From: Dactylosporangium aurantiacum
GTDB taxonomy: Bacteria > Actinomycetota > Actinomycetes > Mycobacteriales > Micromonosporaceae
Assembly: GCF_000716715.1 (NCBI RefSeq)
Contig: NZ_JNYJ01000005.1
Span: forward strand, 274,640-338,639
Direction of reading: 5' to 3'
Length of the DNA: 64,000 bases
Positions 9,537-18,787 of the stretch are shown here, in pieces. Numbering within the stretch: the stretch's first letter is position 1; every line of letters starts with the position of its first letter. Made by a program: the position numbers and the translations under genes. The notes below the pieces were generated by a model. That model was not told where the DNA came from and did not search any database. It saw only the letters and a program-made list of their open reading frames with translations.

Positions 9537-10205
9537 ATGGCCAAGGTCACCGTGATGGAGTACGAGCGGGTCGTCCGCTTCGAGCACGGCCGGCTCGCCG
9601 GCGTGCTGGAGCCCGGGCGGCACCGGTACCGGCGCCGCGGCACCCGGCTCGAGCGCGTCGATCTGCGGCCCCGGCTGGTGCCGGTCAACGGGCAGGAGAT
9701 GCTGACCGCCGACCGGCTCGTGGTCAAGGTCTCCGCGACGCTGCGCATCGCCGTCACCGACCCGGCCCTGTTCGTCACCGCGGCCCAGGACCCGGTGCAG
9801 GAGCTGTACCTGCGCACCCAGGTCGAGCTGCGCGCCGCCGTCGCCGAGGCCGACCTCGAGTCGGTCATCGCGGCCCGCCCGCGGCTGCCGGCCCGGCTGA
9901 CGGCCGCGCTGGCGCCCGCGGCCCGCGCCGTCGGCGTCGACGTGCTGGAGCTGACCGTGCGGGACGTCATGCTCCCCGGGGACCTGCGCCGCGCGTACGC
10001 CGACACCGCCCTGGCGAAGGAGCGGGGCCGGGCCGAGCTGGAGCGCGCCCGGGGCGAGGCCGCCGCACTGCGCTCGCTGGCGAACACGGCGAAGCTGCTG
10101 GAGGACCGCCCGGCGCTGCTGCGGCTGCGCGCCCTGCAGGCGGCCGGTCAGGCCGGCACGACCCTGGTGGTGCACGCCGGCGAGCCGGCGGCCGGCAGGG
10201 GGTGA
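9537..10205 (+). CDS. SPFH/Band 7 (slipin-like) domain protein
   Basis: 222 residues from ATG 9537, with AGGAG seven to eleven bases upstream. Sequence from about residue 5 to 180 matches a compact SPFH/band 7 domain: VEYERVV-type opening, GVLEPGRHRYRR, DLRPRLVPVNGQE, TADRLVVKVSATLRI, and an Ala/Glu/Arg-rich helix with AKERGRAELERARGEAA near 160. Such proteins oligomerise on membranes and organise microdomains or proteases; no N-terminal membrane hairpin is visible here, so attachment may be peripheral. It lies between propeller paralogues 3 and 4, a possible functional link. Its stop overlaps the first unit of a 40-bp repeat. Confidence 0.85.
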   Translation: MAKVTVMEYERVVRFEHGRLAGVLEPGRHRYRRRGTRLERVDLRPRLVPVNGQEMLTADRLVVKVSATLRIAVTDPALFVTAAQDPVQELYLRTQVELRAAVAEADLESVIAARPRLPARLTAALAPAARAVGVDVLELTVRDVMLPGDLRRAYADTALAKERGRAELERARGEAAALRSLANTAKLLEDRPALLRLRALQAAGQAGTTLVVHAGEPAAGRG

Positions 10206-10318
10206 CTCACAGCTTCCCCCAGGTGCCCGGCAGCGGACGGGGGTGACTCACAGCTTCCCCGGGTGCCCGGCAGCGGGCGGGGGTGACTCACAGCTTCCAC
10301 AGGTGCACGGCGTCGCCG
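10198..10318. repeat. Three tandem ~40-bp repeats at a convergent gene junction
   Basis: Units start at 10198, 10239 and 10279 and share GGGGGTGACTCACAGCTTCC plus a GTGCCCGGCAGCGG-like tail. The third unit is the true 3' end of the leftward propeller gene; the first two are extra copies of that end, each with an in-frame LEU/LYS-stop remnant read leftward. The array also covers the stop codon of the SPFH gene. Confidence 0.8.
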
Positions 10319-11655
10319 CCGGCGAGGCAGGACAGGCGGTGCCCGCGCAGCGCGCACCGCGACGGCGCCGGGCGCAGGTGCCCGAGCACCTCCACCTCGC
10401 CGGTGTGCAGGTTGACCCGGGCGATCCGGGAGCCGTCCCCGTCCGGCCGCTGGACCACCGCGTAGGTGGTGCCGGCGGCCGCGGCGGTGCCGGCCGCGTC
10501 GTCGTTGCCGTCGGTCGCCATCGGCACCAGGCCCCAGCCGTCGAGCTGGCTGCGGTCCACGCCCGTCTGCCAGTCGACGATCCGGATGCGCATGAAGTCC
10601 TCGCGGTCGCGGGCGACGAGCACGCCGGCGCCGACGGCGTCCAGCTGGATCGTGCGGCGCCAGCGCTGTTCGCCGGTGCGCGGGTCGAGCACGGCGATGT
10701 CGCGCCAGTTCGGCACGCACACCATCGGGCCGCACGCGACGACCACCGGGCCGTAGGCCAGCTCGGCGATCGGCACCGGCTCGGCGGACTGGAACAGCTG
10801 CTGCCACCGGTACGTCAGCGGCGCGTGCCCGTAGCTGGTGATCATCGCCCCGTCGAGGCGGACGGCGACGATCACGAGCATGTCGCCGACGATGCGCACG
10901 CTCTGCGGCGGGCCGTCGGCGAGCTCCGGGACCTGCGCCGTGCTGGTCACCGCGCCCGTCCCGGCGGCACGGACCTCGGTGCGGCCGCCCGGGTACCAGA
11001 TCGCGAACCAGTCGTTGCCGGGCACGTCGGGGGAGACGAGCCGGCCGCCGGCCGGCATCTGGAACTCCCACCGCACCGCGCCGGTCTCCGCGTCGACCGC
11101 GGCCAGGTGCACCGGCGTCTGCGGGCTGTTGCGCAGCGGCACCGCCGGTGGGCAGGTGGTCGCGCGCTCGTCGACGAGCAGCAGCACCGGCCGGTCCTCC
11201 ACGCGCAGCACCGAGACGGGCGCCCCGGCGGCGAGCCACTGCTGGTGCCCGTCGGCCGGGTCGAGCCGCTCCAGGGTCCAGCCGACCGCGTCGGTGCAGG
11301 GGCGGTGCCGGATGTACGCGCGGTCCGCGGCGAGGTACACCTGCCCGGCGTTGGACGGGATCGAGCGGCTCCACCGCTCCTCGCCGGTGCCCCAGTCGTA
11401 CGCGGTGACCGCGGGCTCCTCGCGCAGCGCGTACAGTGCGCCCCGGTCGGCGACGAACCCGAGGGTGTGCTCCGCGAGGACGCCGAGCGACTCGACCGAG
11501 GTGCTCGCGCCGGAGCCGCCGGCGAGCGTCGCGAACAGCGCGAGGACCATCACGAACGGCCACTGGCGGCGGCCGGGGACCACGGGAGCGGGCCCGGTGT
11601 CGAGCTGGTCCGCGTCGTCGGTGACCACCCCGAGATCGATCAGCCGCTCCTCCAC
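10288..11655 (-). CDS. Membrane-anchored PQQ-like beta-propeller protein, paralogue 4
   Basis: 455 residues using GTG 11655, which gives EERLIDLGVVTDDADQ, matching the tag of paralogue 3. An ATG at 11682 would add nine residues. CACCCT lies six bases before the GTG, the spacing seen for other leaderless genes here. One membrane helix (about residues 33-50, WPFVMVLALFATLAGG) leads into propeller repeats such as AYDWGTGEERW, AVDAETGAVRWEF and VLDPRTGEQRWRR. It ends VHLWKL. It is convergent with the SPFH gene across the 40-bp repeats. The function is unknown. Confidence 0.8.
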   Translation of the reverse strand: MEERLIDLGVVTDDADQLDTGPAPVVPGRRQWPFVMVLALFATLAGGSGASTSVESLGVLAEHTLGFVADRGALYALREEPAVTAYDWGTGEERWSRSIPSNAGQVYLAADRAYIRHRPCTDAVGWTLERLDPADGHQQWLAAGAPVSVLRVEDRPVLLLVDERATTCPPAVPLRNSPQTPVHLAAVDAETGAVRWEFQMPAGGRLVSPDVPGNDWFAIWYPGGRTEVRAAGTGAVTSTAQVPELADGPPQSVRIVGDMLVIVAVRLDGAMITSYGHAPLTYRWQQLFQSAEPVPIAELAYGPVVVACGPMVCVPNWRDIAVLDPRTGEQRWRRTIQLDAVGAGVLVARDREDFMRIRIVDWQTGVDRSQLDGWGLVPMATDGNDDAAGTAAAAGTTYAVVQRPDGDGSRIARVNLHTGEVEVLGHLRPAPSRCALRGHRLSCLAGGDAVHLWKL

Positions 11656-11769
11656 CTCACCAGGGTGCCTGGCGTGGGCCATGGTCGCCAGCGGTGCGGT
11701 ATACGTTGGCTCACGCGGACTTCACAGCCGGTGCCTGACACTGGCCGGACCGGTGGGGGGTGATGTGGC

Positions 11770-12447
11770 GTGCGCGTGCTGGTGGTCGAGGACGAACGGC
11801 ACCTCGCCGACGCGATCGTGCGGGGGCTGCGCCGCCAGGGCATGGCGGTCGACGTCTCCTACGACGGCACCCAGGGCCACGAGATGGCGATGGTGACCCG
11901 GTACGACGTGGTCGTGCTCGACCGGGACCTGCCCGGCATGCACGGCGACGACATCTGCGCCGACCTCGTCGCGTCCGGGGCGCTGACCCGGGTGCTGATG
12001 CTCACCGCGAGCGGCAGCGTCGCCGACCGGGTGGAGGGGCTGCAGATCGGCGCCGACGACTACCTGCCGAAGCCGTTCGCGTTCGACGAGCTGGTCGCCC
12101 GGGTGCAGGCGCTCGGCCGGCGGGCGACCCCCGCCGCGCCGCCGGTGCTGACGATCGGCGACCTCGTGCTCGACCAGGCCAAGCGGGTCGCGACCCGGGG
12201 CGGGCAGCCGCTGGACCTGACCCGCAAGGAGTTCGGCCTGCTCGAGGAGCTGCTCAAGGCCCGCGGCGCCGTCGTGTCCAGCGAGGAGCTGCTGGAGCGG
12301 GTCTGGGACGCCAACGCCGACCCGTTCACCACCACCGTGCGGGTCACGATGATGACCCTGCGCAAGAAGCTCGGCGACCCGGCGCTCATCGAGACCGTCG
12401 TCGGCGCCGGATACCGCACGAGGCCACCCCAGGGTTCACCGCAATGA
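11770..12447 (+). CDS. OmpR/PhoB-family response regulator
   Basis: 225 residues from GTG 11770. The receiver domain (1-115) has acidic pocket E7/D8, phospho-acceptor D51 (VVVLDRDLPG), the T/S motif LTASG and the conserved Lys in YLPKPF. The winged-helix domain (about 128-220) has LDLTRKEFGLLEELL and a C-terminal GAGYRTRPP typical of OmpR/PhoB DNA-binding domains. Its stop overlaps the next gene's ATG in ATGA, so it is translationally coupled to its kinase. It acts as a transcription regulator in the cytosol; its signal and targets are unknown. Confidence 0.95.
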   Translation: MRVLVVEDERHLADAIVRGLRRQGMAVDVSYDGTQGHEMAMVTRYDVVVLDRDLPGMHGDDICADLVASGALTRVLMLTASGSVADRVEGLQIGADDYLPKPFAFDELVARVQALGRRATPAAPPVLTIGDLVLDQAKRVATRGGQPLDLTRKEFGLLEELLKARGAVVSSEELLERVWDANADPFTTTVRVTMMTLRKKLGDPALIETVVGAGYRTRPPQGSPQ

Positions 12448-13649
12448 CCGTGTACGACGCCCGCCGCGCCGCCGTCTTCCGCCCGACCCTGCGGCTGCGC
12501 CTCACGCTGCTCAACGGCATCCTGCTCGTCGGGGCCGGGCTGGTGCTCGTGGTGCTCGCGTACATCCTCGTCGACGGCGCCATCAGGCCGGCCGACGAGC
12601 TGCGGCCCGGGACCCGCATCGTGCTGCAGGACGGCACCGAGGTCGACGCCCGGCAGTGGCAGACCGAGCTCGCCGACGCCGCCGAGTGGGAGCTGGTGAC
12701 CCGGGGCAGCCTCGCGCTGCTGCTCATCGGCGCGGTCGGGGTCGCCGGCGCGTACGTCGTGGCCGGCCGGGCGCTGCGCCCGCTGCAGAAGGTCACCACC
12801 ACCGCCCAGCGGCTGACGGGGGAGACCCTCGACGCCCGGATCAACTACGACGGCGCCGACGACGAGGTGTCGGAGCTGGCCAAGACGTTCGACGCGATGC
12901 TCGACCGGATCAGCGACGCGTTCGAGACGCAGAAGCGGTTCGTCGCCAACGCCTCCCACGAGTTGCGTACCCCGCTCGCCGTGATGCGCACCGAGGTCGA
13001 CGTGACCCTCGACGACCCGGACGCCGACGTCGAGGAGTTCCGCCGGATGTCCAACGTGGTGCGCGACGCGTCCATGCGGGCCAACGCGCTGGTCGAGTCG
13101 CTGCTGCTGCTGGCGCGGACCGAGGCGCAGGCCGGGCGCCGGCTCGGCCGGAAGGTGCCGACCGACCTGGCCACCGGGGTCACCGTCGCCATGTCGGCGA
13201 TGGGCAAGGAGATCCAGCGGCTCACCCTCGACGTGACCACCGACCTCGCCCCGGCGCGGGTCGTCGGCGACCCGGGCCTGCTGGAGCGGCTCGCCGGCAA
13301 CCTCGTGGAGAACGCGGTGCGGTACAACCACCTCGGCGGGCGGATCTGGGTGCGCACCGGCACCGACGAGACCCTCGCCTGGCTCGTCGTGGGCAACACC
13401 GGTTTCGAGGTCGACCCGGCCGACGTGCCGGCGCTGTTCGAGCCGTTCCGCCGCGGCGGGCGGGAGCGCACCGGGGCCCGCGGCTCCGGGCTCGGCCTGT
13501 CGATCGTCCGCGCCGTCTGCGAGGCCCACGGCGGCGGGGTCAGCGCCGTCGCCCTGGACGGCGGCGGTCTCGAGGTCACCGTGAGCCTCCCGGCCGCCGC
13601 GGTGACCCCGGTCCTGACCGGCACCGCCTCGGTCAAACCGGCCGCCTGA
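12444..13649 (+). CDS. Sensor histidine kinase of the adjacent response regulator
   Basis: 401 residues, ATG 12444 overlapping the regulator's stop. There are two membrane helices (about 20-42 and 87-107) around a short 45-residue extracytoplasmic loop, a HAMP domain (about 108-160), HisKA with phospho-acceptor H172 in ASHELRTPLAV, and an HATPase_c domain with N-box NLVENAVRYN and G-boxes ending GSGLGLSIVRAVCEAHGGG. The small outer loop suggests it senses the membrane, a small ligand or a partner protein. It forms a two-gene operon with the upstream regulator. Confidence 0.95.
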   Translation: MTVYDARRAAVFRPTLRLRLTLLNGILLVGAGLVLVVLAYILVDGAIRPADELRPGTRIVLQDGTEVDARQWQTELADAAEWELVTRGSLALLLIGAVGVAGAYVVAGRALRPLQKVTTTAQRLTGETLDARINYDGADDEVSELAKTFDAMLDRISDAFETQKRFVANASHELRTPLAVMRTEVDVTLDDPDADVEEFRRMSNVVRDASMRANALVESLLLLARTEAQAGRRLGRKVPTDLATGVTVAMSAMGKEIQRLTLDVTTDLAPARVVGDPGLLERLAGNLVENAVRYNHLGGRIWVRTGTDETLAWLVVGNTGFEVDPADVPALFEPFRRGGRERTGARGSGLGLSIVRAVCEAHGGGVSAVALDGGGLEVTVSLPAAAVTPVLTGTASVKPAA

Positions 13650-13738
13650 CCGCCGGGCTGTGACCGGTCGCACACTTTCTCAGTTCCGCCCCCGCCGCCG
13701 CCGATCAGACCTCCACAGGACGAGTCGGAGGAAACTGC

Positions 13739-15496
13739 ATGCGGCTGCGGAGTTGGCTCGTCGTCAGCGTCAGCGCCGCCCTGCTGCTCGCGATCGGGGC
13801 GGTCGGCATCTCGGTCAACCGGTCCGCGCTGCGGGCCGCGGAGACCGTGCACCGCGCCGACACGCTCGCCCTCGCCACCAACAACGGCAGCCTGGTCGAG
13901 CAGCTGCTGCTGGTGTCGGCGAAGGAGCTCAACGACTTCGTCACCAGCCGCCCGCTGAGCCTGACCCCCGGCGACGCCGGTGACCGGGCCGCCCTCATCG
14001 AGTACGCGAACAAGTCGACGTTCTTCACGTACGGGCTGACCATCACCGACCTGACCGGCAACCCGATCAACGCCACGAAACCGGCGAACCTGTTCCCCGA
14101 CCGGGACGCGATCGGCTGGAAGCCGCTGATCTCCGGGCTGGCGCTGGGGCGGCCCGGCTTCTCCTCGCTCATGACGGTCAAGGACACCCTGGTCCAGGCG
14201 GTCGCCGTGCCGATCGTCGTGGGCAGCGACCCGACCGCGCTGATCTACGGCTTCATCCCCGTGCGCAAGGGCCAGCTGCAGGCGTATCTGGAGAAGCTCA
14301 GCGACCCGTCGCACCTGTCGCTGGTCGTGGACTCCTCGGGCACCGTCGGCGCGTCCAGCGACCCCGACGCGGTCGGCACCGTCGTCGACTCCGCCGTCAT
14401 CAGGCAGCTGCGCTCGACCGAGTCGGTGTTCGTCACGTACCGTGCCGGCGGCCGCTCCATGATCGCCGCGGTGCACGGCGGGCTGCCGGGCGGCTGGGCG
14501 TACGTGCGGGCGCAGTCGACGGCGACCTTCGACGGTCCGGTGCGCAACCGCAGCCTCACCATCAACCTGGCGCTGCTGACCATGCTCCTCGTCGGCGTCG
14601 CCGGCCTCGCCGTCCTCGGGTACCGCTCGCAGCTGGTGCGCCGGCGCGCCGAGGAGCGCTTCGCCGCGCTCGTCGAGCACGCGCCGGACGTCGTCACCGT
14701 CCTGGACCGCGAGGGCGCCGTGGTGTACTCCAGCCCCAGCGGCCAGCGCATCCTCGGCTTCGTCGCGGTCGGCTCGTCCGTCTTCGACCTGCTGCACCCC
14801 GACGACCGCGAGCAGGTGCGGGACCGCTTCGCCGCGCTGCTGGCCGAGAGGGGCGGCCTGGAGCGCATGCAGGTGCGGGTCGCGCAGGCCGACGGCAACC
14901 ACCGCTGGTTCGACTTCACCGCCTCCAACCAGCTGCACAACGCGGCGCTCGACGGCATCGTCATCAACGCCCGCGACATCACCGACAGCCGCGAGATGCA
15001 GGACCGCCTCGCCCACGACGCGCACCACGACCCGCTCACCGGCCTGCCCAACCGCCGCCGCCTGCAGGAGCGGCTCACCGCGTCACTGCAGCACACCCCG
15101 GTCGGGGTGCTCTTCGTCGACCTCGACGGCTTCAAGCCCGTCAACGACGAGCTCGGTCACGAGGCCGGCGACGAGCTGCTGCGTCAGGTCGGCGAGCGCC
15201 TGTCGTCCTGCCTGCGCCCGACCGACGTGCTCGCCCGCGTCGGCGGCGACGAGTTCGTGCTGCTCCTGCCCGGCGTGGTCGGCGGTGAGGACGCCGGGAC
15301 CCTGGCGGTGCGGCTGCGCGAGGTGCTGGCCGAGCCGTTCGACGTCGCCGGTCACGAGGTGCGCATCGGCGCCAGCGTCGGGCTGCACCTCGCCGGCCCC
15401 GGCGAGGACCCGGACGAGGTGCTGCGCACCGCGGACCAGGCCATGTACGCCGCCAAGCGCGGCCCCGACCGCCCCGGCCGGCACCGGGCGGGCTGA
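13739..15496 (+). CDS. Membrane diguanylate cyclase with extracytoplasmic sensor, PAS and GGDEF domains
   Basis: 585 residues from ATG 13739, with GGAGGAA upstream. Helix 1 (about 5-25), a CACHE-like extracytoplasmic domain (about 30-270), helix 2 (about 275-297), a PAS domain (about 310-420) and a GGDEF domain follow. The active motif GGDEF is at 502-506, and the product-inhibition motif RPTD sits exactly five residues before it, so feedback control by cyclic di-GMP is expected. It makes cyclic di-GMP from GTP at the membrane. There is no EAL domain. It lies 89 bp after the two-component pair and abuts the convergent peptidase gene by one base. Confidence 0.93.
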   Translation: MRLRSWLVVSVSAALLLAIGAVGISVNRSALRAAETVHRADTLALATNNGSLVEQLLLVSAKELNDFVTSRPLSLTPGDAGDRAALIEYANKSTFFTYGLTITDLTGNPINATKPANLFPDRDAIGWKPLISGLALGRPGFSSLMTVKDTLVQAVAVPIVVGSDPTALIYGFIPVRKGQLQAYLEKLSDPSHLSLVVDSSGTVGASSDPDAVGTVVDSAVIRQLRSTESVFVTYRAGGRSMIAAVHGGLPGGWAYVRAQSTATFDGPVRNRSLTINLALLTMLLVGVAGLAVLGYRSQLVRRRAEERFAALVEHAPDVVTVLDREGAVVYSSPSGQRILGFVAVGSSVFDLLHPDDREQVRDRFAALLAERGGLERMQVRVAQADGNHRWFDFTASNQLHNAALDGIVINARDITDSREMQDRLAHDAHHDPLTGLPNRRRLQERLTASLQHTPVGVLFVDLDGFKPVNDELGHEAGDELLRQVGERLSSCLRPTDVLARVGGDEFVLLLPGVVGGEDAGTLAVRLREVLAEPFDVAGHEVRIGASVGLHLAGPGEDPDEVLRTADQAMYAAKRGPDRPGRHRAG

Positions 15497-15497
15497 C

Positions 15498-16595
15498 TCA
15501 GCCGATCGGGGCGCCGTGGGTGCGCATGAACGGGATCGGGTCGATGGCGTTCTGCGGGCCGGTCGGCGGGGCGTTGATGTGCACCTCGTAGTGCAGGTGC
15601 GGGGCCGAGGAGTTGCCGGAGCTGCCGACGTACCCGATGACCTGCCCGGCCTTGACCTTCTGGCCGGGCTGGACGACGGCCCGGCGGACCATGTGGCAGT
15701 ACAGGGTGGAGATGCCGCCCTCGTGCTGCAGCTTGACGTACCAGCCGCAGCCGCCGACCGACGGGCTGCCGGTCTGGTCGCAGCTGTGCCCGGCCTCGAT
15801 GTTGCACACGACCTCGACCACCGTGCCGGCCGAGGCGGCGTGGATCGGGGTGCCGGTGAAGGACATGAGGTCCACACCGATGTGGTTCGGGTTGTTCGAG
15901 GTACGGAAGCCGGGCCGGGCCCGGAAGCCCGGCAGCGGGCTGGTCCAGCCGCCGGCGGCGGGTGCGGCGGGCGCGGCGACTGGCTGGTTCGCCGCGGCGC
16001 ACGGCGGCGGGGTCGCGCCGCGGCGCACGTATGCGTCGGAGACGTAGGTGCCTTCCGGCAGGCGGTCCCACATCGACGTGACCCGCTGCGAGCCGGCGAT
16101 GCTCTCGCCGCGCTCCTGGCAGACCAGGGTCAGCGCGGTGCCGTTGGGCAGGGCGGCGACGAGCGGCGCGCCGTGCGAGGGGGCGGTGCGGGCCTTGAGC
16201 GGGGTGCCGCCGGTGGCGACGCTGCCCGTGGTCGTGGTGACCGCGGCGGCGACGGCGGCGGGCGCGACGGGGGCGGCCGGGCCGCAGGCCGGGACCGGCG
16301 TGCCGGGGCGGCGGATCCACGCGTCGGAGACGTAGGAGCCGTCGGTGAGCCGGTCCCACCGGTCGGTGACCCGGACCGAGCCCTCACTGATCAGCTGGCC
16401 CTTGACCTGGCAGTCGATCGCGACCGACGCGCCGTGCGGCAGGGTGCGCAGCTGGGCGGTCCACACCGCGCTGCCCGCCCGCACGTTCAAGGGCCGCTTG
16501 GGCGAGACGACCGTGGCGCTCTCCGCGGCGTGCGCGTCGACCGCCGGGGTCAGCGTGGCCAGGACGACGACGGCAACGGACATGATTTTGCGCAT
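15498..16595 (-). CDS. Secreted SH3-SH3-M23 (LytM-type) peptidase
   Basis: 365 residues from ATG 16595, with a GGGGG ribosome site. A signal peptide (cut near DAHA-AES, residue 23), two bacterial SH3-like segments each ending SDAW(I)RR / SDAYVRR, a proline/alanine linker and a C-terminal M23 zinc peptidase domain are visible. Metal ligands are H and D in NHIGVDL and the H of HLHYEV. The family cleaves peptide cross-links in peptidoglycan. The region between gene and upstream fadB is only 122 bp and I see no riboswitch consensus in it. Confidence 0.9.
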   Translation of the reverse strand: MRKIMSVAVVVLATLTPAVDAHAAESATVVSPKRPLNVRAGSAVWTAQLRTLPHGASVAIDCQVKGQLISEGSVRVTDRWDRLTDGSYVSDAWIRRPGTPVPACGPAAPVAPAAVAAAVTTTTGSVATGGTPLKARTAPSHGAPLVAALPNGTALTLVCQERGESIAGSQRVTSMWDRLPEGTYVSDAYVRRGATPPPCAAANQPVAAPAAPAAGGWTSPLPGFRARPGFRTSNNPNHIGVDLMSFTGTPIHAASAGTVVEVVCNIEAGHSCDQTGSPSVGGCGWYVKLQHEGGISTLYCHMVRRAVVQPGQKVKAGQVIGYVGSSGNSSAPHLHYEVHINAPPTGPQNAIDPIPFMRTHGAPIG

Positions 16596-16647
16596 GGTGC
16601 ACCCCCGGGGACGAGTGATCCGTGCAGCCGGGGGGACTGCGCGCGAA

Positions 16648-16674
16648 CCCCGCCAACGCTAGGCGCCGGCGGGG
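16648..16674 (-). terminator. Hairpin after fadB
   Basis: Perfect 7-bp stem CCCCGCC/GGCGGGG with a 13-base loop, lying 44 bp past the fadB stop and ahead of the peptidase start. Confidence 0.5.
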
Positions 16675-16717
16675 TCCGTTACCGATATTTACCGAATGTG
16701 CCCTCGATCGGGTGAAC

Positions 16718-18787
16718 CTACGGGGCGTTCGCCACGCCCGGCGGCAGGAACCGTACCCCGGTCACCTTCTCCGAGATGCCCTCGCGGTCCAGGTACGGCG
16801 TGATGCCGCCGAGGTGCATCGGCCAGCCGGCACCGAGGATCATGCACAGGTCGATGTCGCGCGGGTCGGCGACCACGCCCTCGTCGAGCATGAGCCGGAT
16901 CTCGCGGGCCAGGGCGGCGGTCGCCTCGTCGCGCAGCTCCTCGGCCGTGGAGGGCGCGTCGCCGACCTGCAGCAGCGCGAGCACCTCCGGGTCGGGGTTG
17001 CCCTCGGCGTCGGTGAAGCCGCGCTTGCCGGCCTCGACCACCCGGCCCAGGTTGGCCGAGACGCCGAAGCGGTCCGGGAACGCCGTGTGCAGCGTCTCGG
17101 CCACGTGGTGCGCGACGGCCGGGCCGACCATGGTGAGCAGCACCATCGGCCGCATCGGCAGGCCCAGCGGGTCCAGGGCCGAGTCGGCGACCTCGATCGG
17201 CGTGCCGTTGTCGACGGCCGCGGTGACCACCCCGAGGAAGCGGGTCAGCAGCCGGTTGACCACGAACGCCGGGGCGTCCTTGACCAGCACCGAGGACTTC
17301 TTCAGGGCCTTGCCGACGGCGAACGCGGTGGCGAGCGTCGCGTCGTCGGTCTGGTCGGCGCGGACGATCTCCAGCAGCGGCATCATCGCGACCGGGTTGA
17401 AGAAGTGCAGCCCGACGACGCGCTCCGGGTGGGCGAGCCCGGCGGCCTGCTCGCTGACCGACAGCGAGGAGGTGTTGGTCGCCAGCACGCAGTCGTCCCG
17501 GACGATCTTCTCGACCTCGGCCCAGACCTGCTTCTTGACGCCCAGGTCCTCGAACACGGCCTCCAGCACCAGGTCGGCGTCGGCGAAGGCGGCCTTGTCG
17601 GCCGAGCCGCTCACCAGGCCGCGCAGCTTCGCGGCCTTGCCCGGGTCGAGGCGCCGCTTGGACACCAGCTTGTCGATCTCGGCGTGGACGTAGCCGACGC
17701 CCTTGTCGACGCGGGCCTGGTCGAGGTCGGTGAGCACGACCGGGACCTCGAGCCGGCGCACGAACAGCAGCGCCAGCTGGGAGGCCATGAGCCCGGCGCC
17801 GACGATGCCGACCTTGTTGACGTCGCGGGCGAGCCCCTTGTCCGGCGCCCCGGCGGGCCGCTTCGCCCGGCGCTGGACGAGGTCGAACGCGTACAGGCTG
17901 GCCCGGGCCTGGTCGCCCATGATGAGGTCGGCGAGGGCCTCGTCCTCGGCCGCGGTGCCGTCCTCGAAGGACGCGTCCTTCGCCAGCGCGAGCAGCTCGA
18001 TGGCCTTGTTGGCGGAGTTGACCGCGCCGTGCAGCCGCTCGTCGAGCTGGTGCTTGGCGAAGAACAGCACGCCGTCCCACATGTCCCGGTCGATCTCGGG
18101 CCGGGTGACGGTGACGGTGCCGTCCACGACGCCCTCGGCCCAGGCGAGGGACCGCTCCAGGTAGTCGGCCGGCTCGAAGATCTCGTCGGCGATGCCCAGC
18201 TCGCGGGCCTGCGCCGGCTTGAGCGTCTTCTGCGTCAGCGGGTTCTGCAGGATGACCTGCGCCGCCGGGGCGATGCCGATGAGGTTCGGCAGCAGCTGCG
18301 TGCCGCCCCAGCCGGGCACCAAACCGATCGCGACCTCGGGCAGGGCGAGGGCCGCCGCGCCGGAGGACACGGTCCGGTAGTGGCAGTGCAGCGCCACCTC
18401 CAGGCCGCCGCCCATCGCCGCGCCGTTGACGAACGCGAACGTGGGCACCGGGGAGTCCTTGAGCTTGCGGAACACGCGGTGGCCGTACCGGCCGAGCTCG
18501 AGGGCCTGCTCCCGCTCGGTGATGAGCGGCATGCCGGTGATGTCGGCGCCGACGCAGAAGATGTACGGCTTGCCGGTGATCGCGATGAACTTCGGCGCGG
18601 CCGCGACGGCCTCGTCGATCGCCGCGTCCAGGCTGGCCAGGCCGCCGGGGCCGAACGAGTTGGGCTTGGTGTGGTCGAAGCCGTTGTCGAGCGTGATGAG
18701 CGCGGCGCGCTCCCGGCTCGGCAGGGTGACGAAGCGCAGCAGCGCCTTGGTCACGACCTCGTTGGGGTTCGAGATGGCCGCGCTCAC
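16718..18787 (-). CDS. fadB: Fatty-acid oxidation multifunctional protein: enoyl-CoA hydratase / 3-hydroxyacyl-CoA dehydrogenase
   Basis: 689 residues. GTG 18787 overlaps the thiolase stop in GTGA, so the pair is co-translated. The N-terminal crotonase domain (about 15-230) has the oxyanion-hole region FCVGADITGM, then GAAMGGGLEVAL and LPEVAIGLVPGWGGTQLLP. The 3-hydroxyacyl-CoA dehydrogenase part begins at VGIVGAGLMASQLALL (NAD-binding) and includes HFFNPVAMMPLLEIV with the catalytic His. It catalyses the hydration and NAD-dependent oxidation steps of beta-oxidation in the cytosol, passing 3-ketoacyl-CoA to the partner thiolase. Length is normal for the trifunctional alpha subunit family. Confidence 0.95.
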   Translation of the reverse strand: MSAAISNPNEVVTKALLRFVTLPSRERAALITLDNGFDHTKPNSFGPGGLASLDAAIDEAVAAAPKFIAITGKPYIFCVGADITGMPLITEREQALELGRYGHRVFRKLKDSPVPTFAFVNGAAMGGGLEVALHCHYRTVSSGAAALALPEVAIGLVPGWGGTQLLPNLIGIAPAAQVILQNPLTQKTLKPAQARELGIADEIFEPADYLERSLAWAEGVVDGTVTVTRPEIDRDMWDGVLFFAKHQLDERLHGAVNSANKAIELLALAKDASFEDGTAAEDEALADLIMGDQARASLYAFDLVQRRAKRPAGAPDKGLARDVNKVGIVGAGLMASQLALLFVRRLEVPVVLTDLDQARVDKGVGYVHAEIDKLVSKRRLDPGKAAKLRGLVSGSADKAAFADADLVLEAVFEDLGVKKQVWAEVEKIVRDDCVLATNTSSLSVSEQAAGLAHPERVVGLHFFNPVAMMPLLEIVRADQTDDATLATAFAVGKALKKSSVLVKDAPAFVVNRLLTRFLGVVTAAVDNGTPIEVADSALDPLGLPMRPMVLLTMVGPAVAHHVAETLHTAFPDRFGVSANLGRVVEAGKRGFTDAEGNPDPEVLALLQVGDAPSTAEELRDEATAALAREIRLMLDEGVVADPRDIDLCMILGAGWPMHLGGITPYLDREGISEKVTGVRFLPPGVANAP

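Noticed and set aside
12060..13673. 537-codon minus-strand frame opposite the two-component genes
   Set aside because: Antisense shadow; the plus strand has complete response regulator and histidine kinase motif sets.
16596..16717. Possible cyclic-di-AMP riboswitch before the M23 peptidase, as known for other actinobacterial wall hydrolases
   Set aside because: Only about 120 bp is available, mostly one hairpin that fits a fadB terminator; the conserved riboswitch core was not found.
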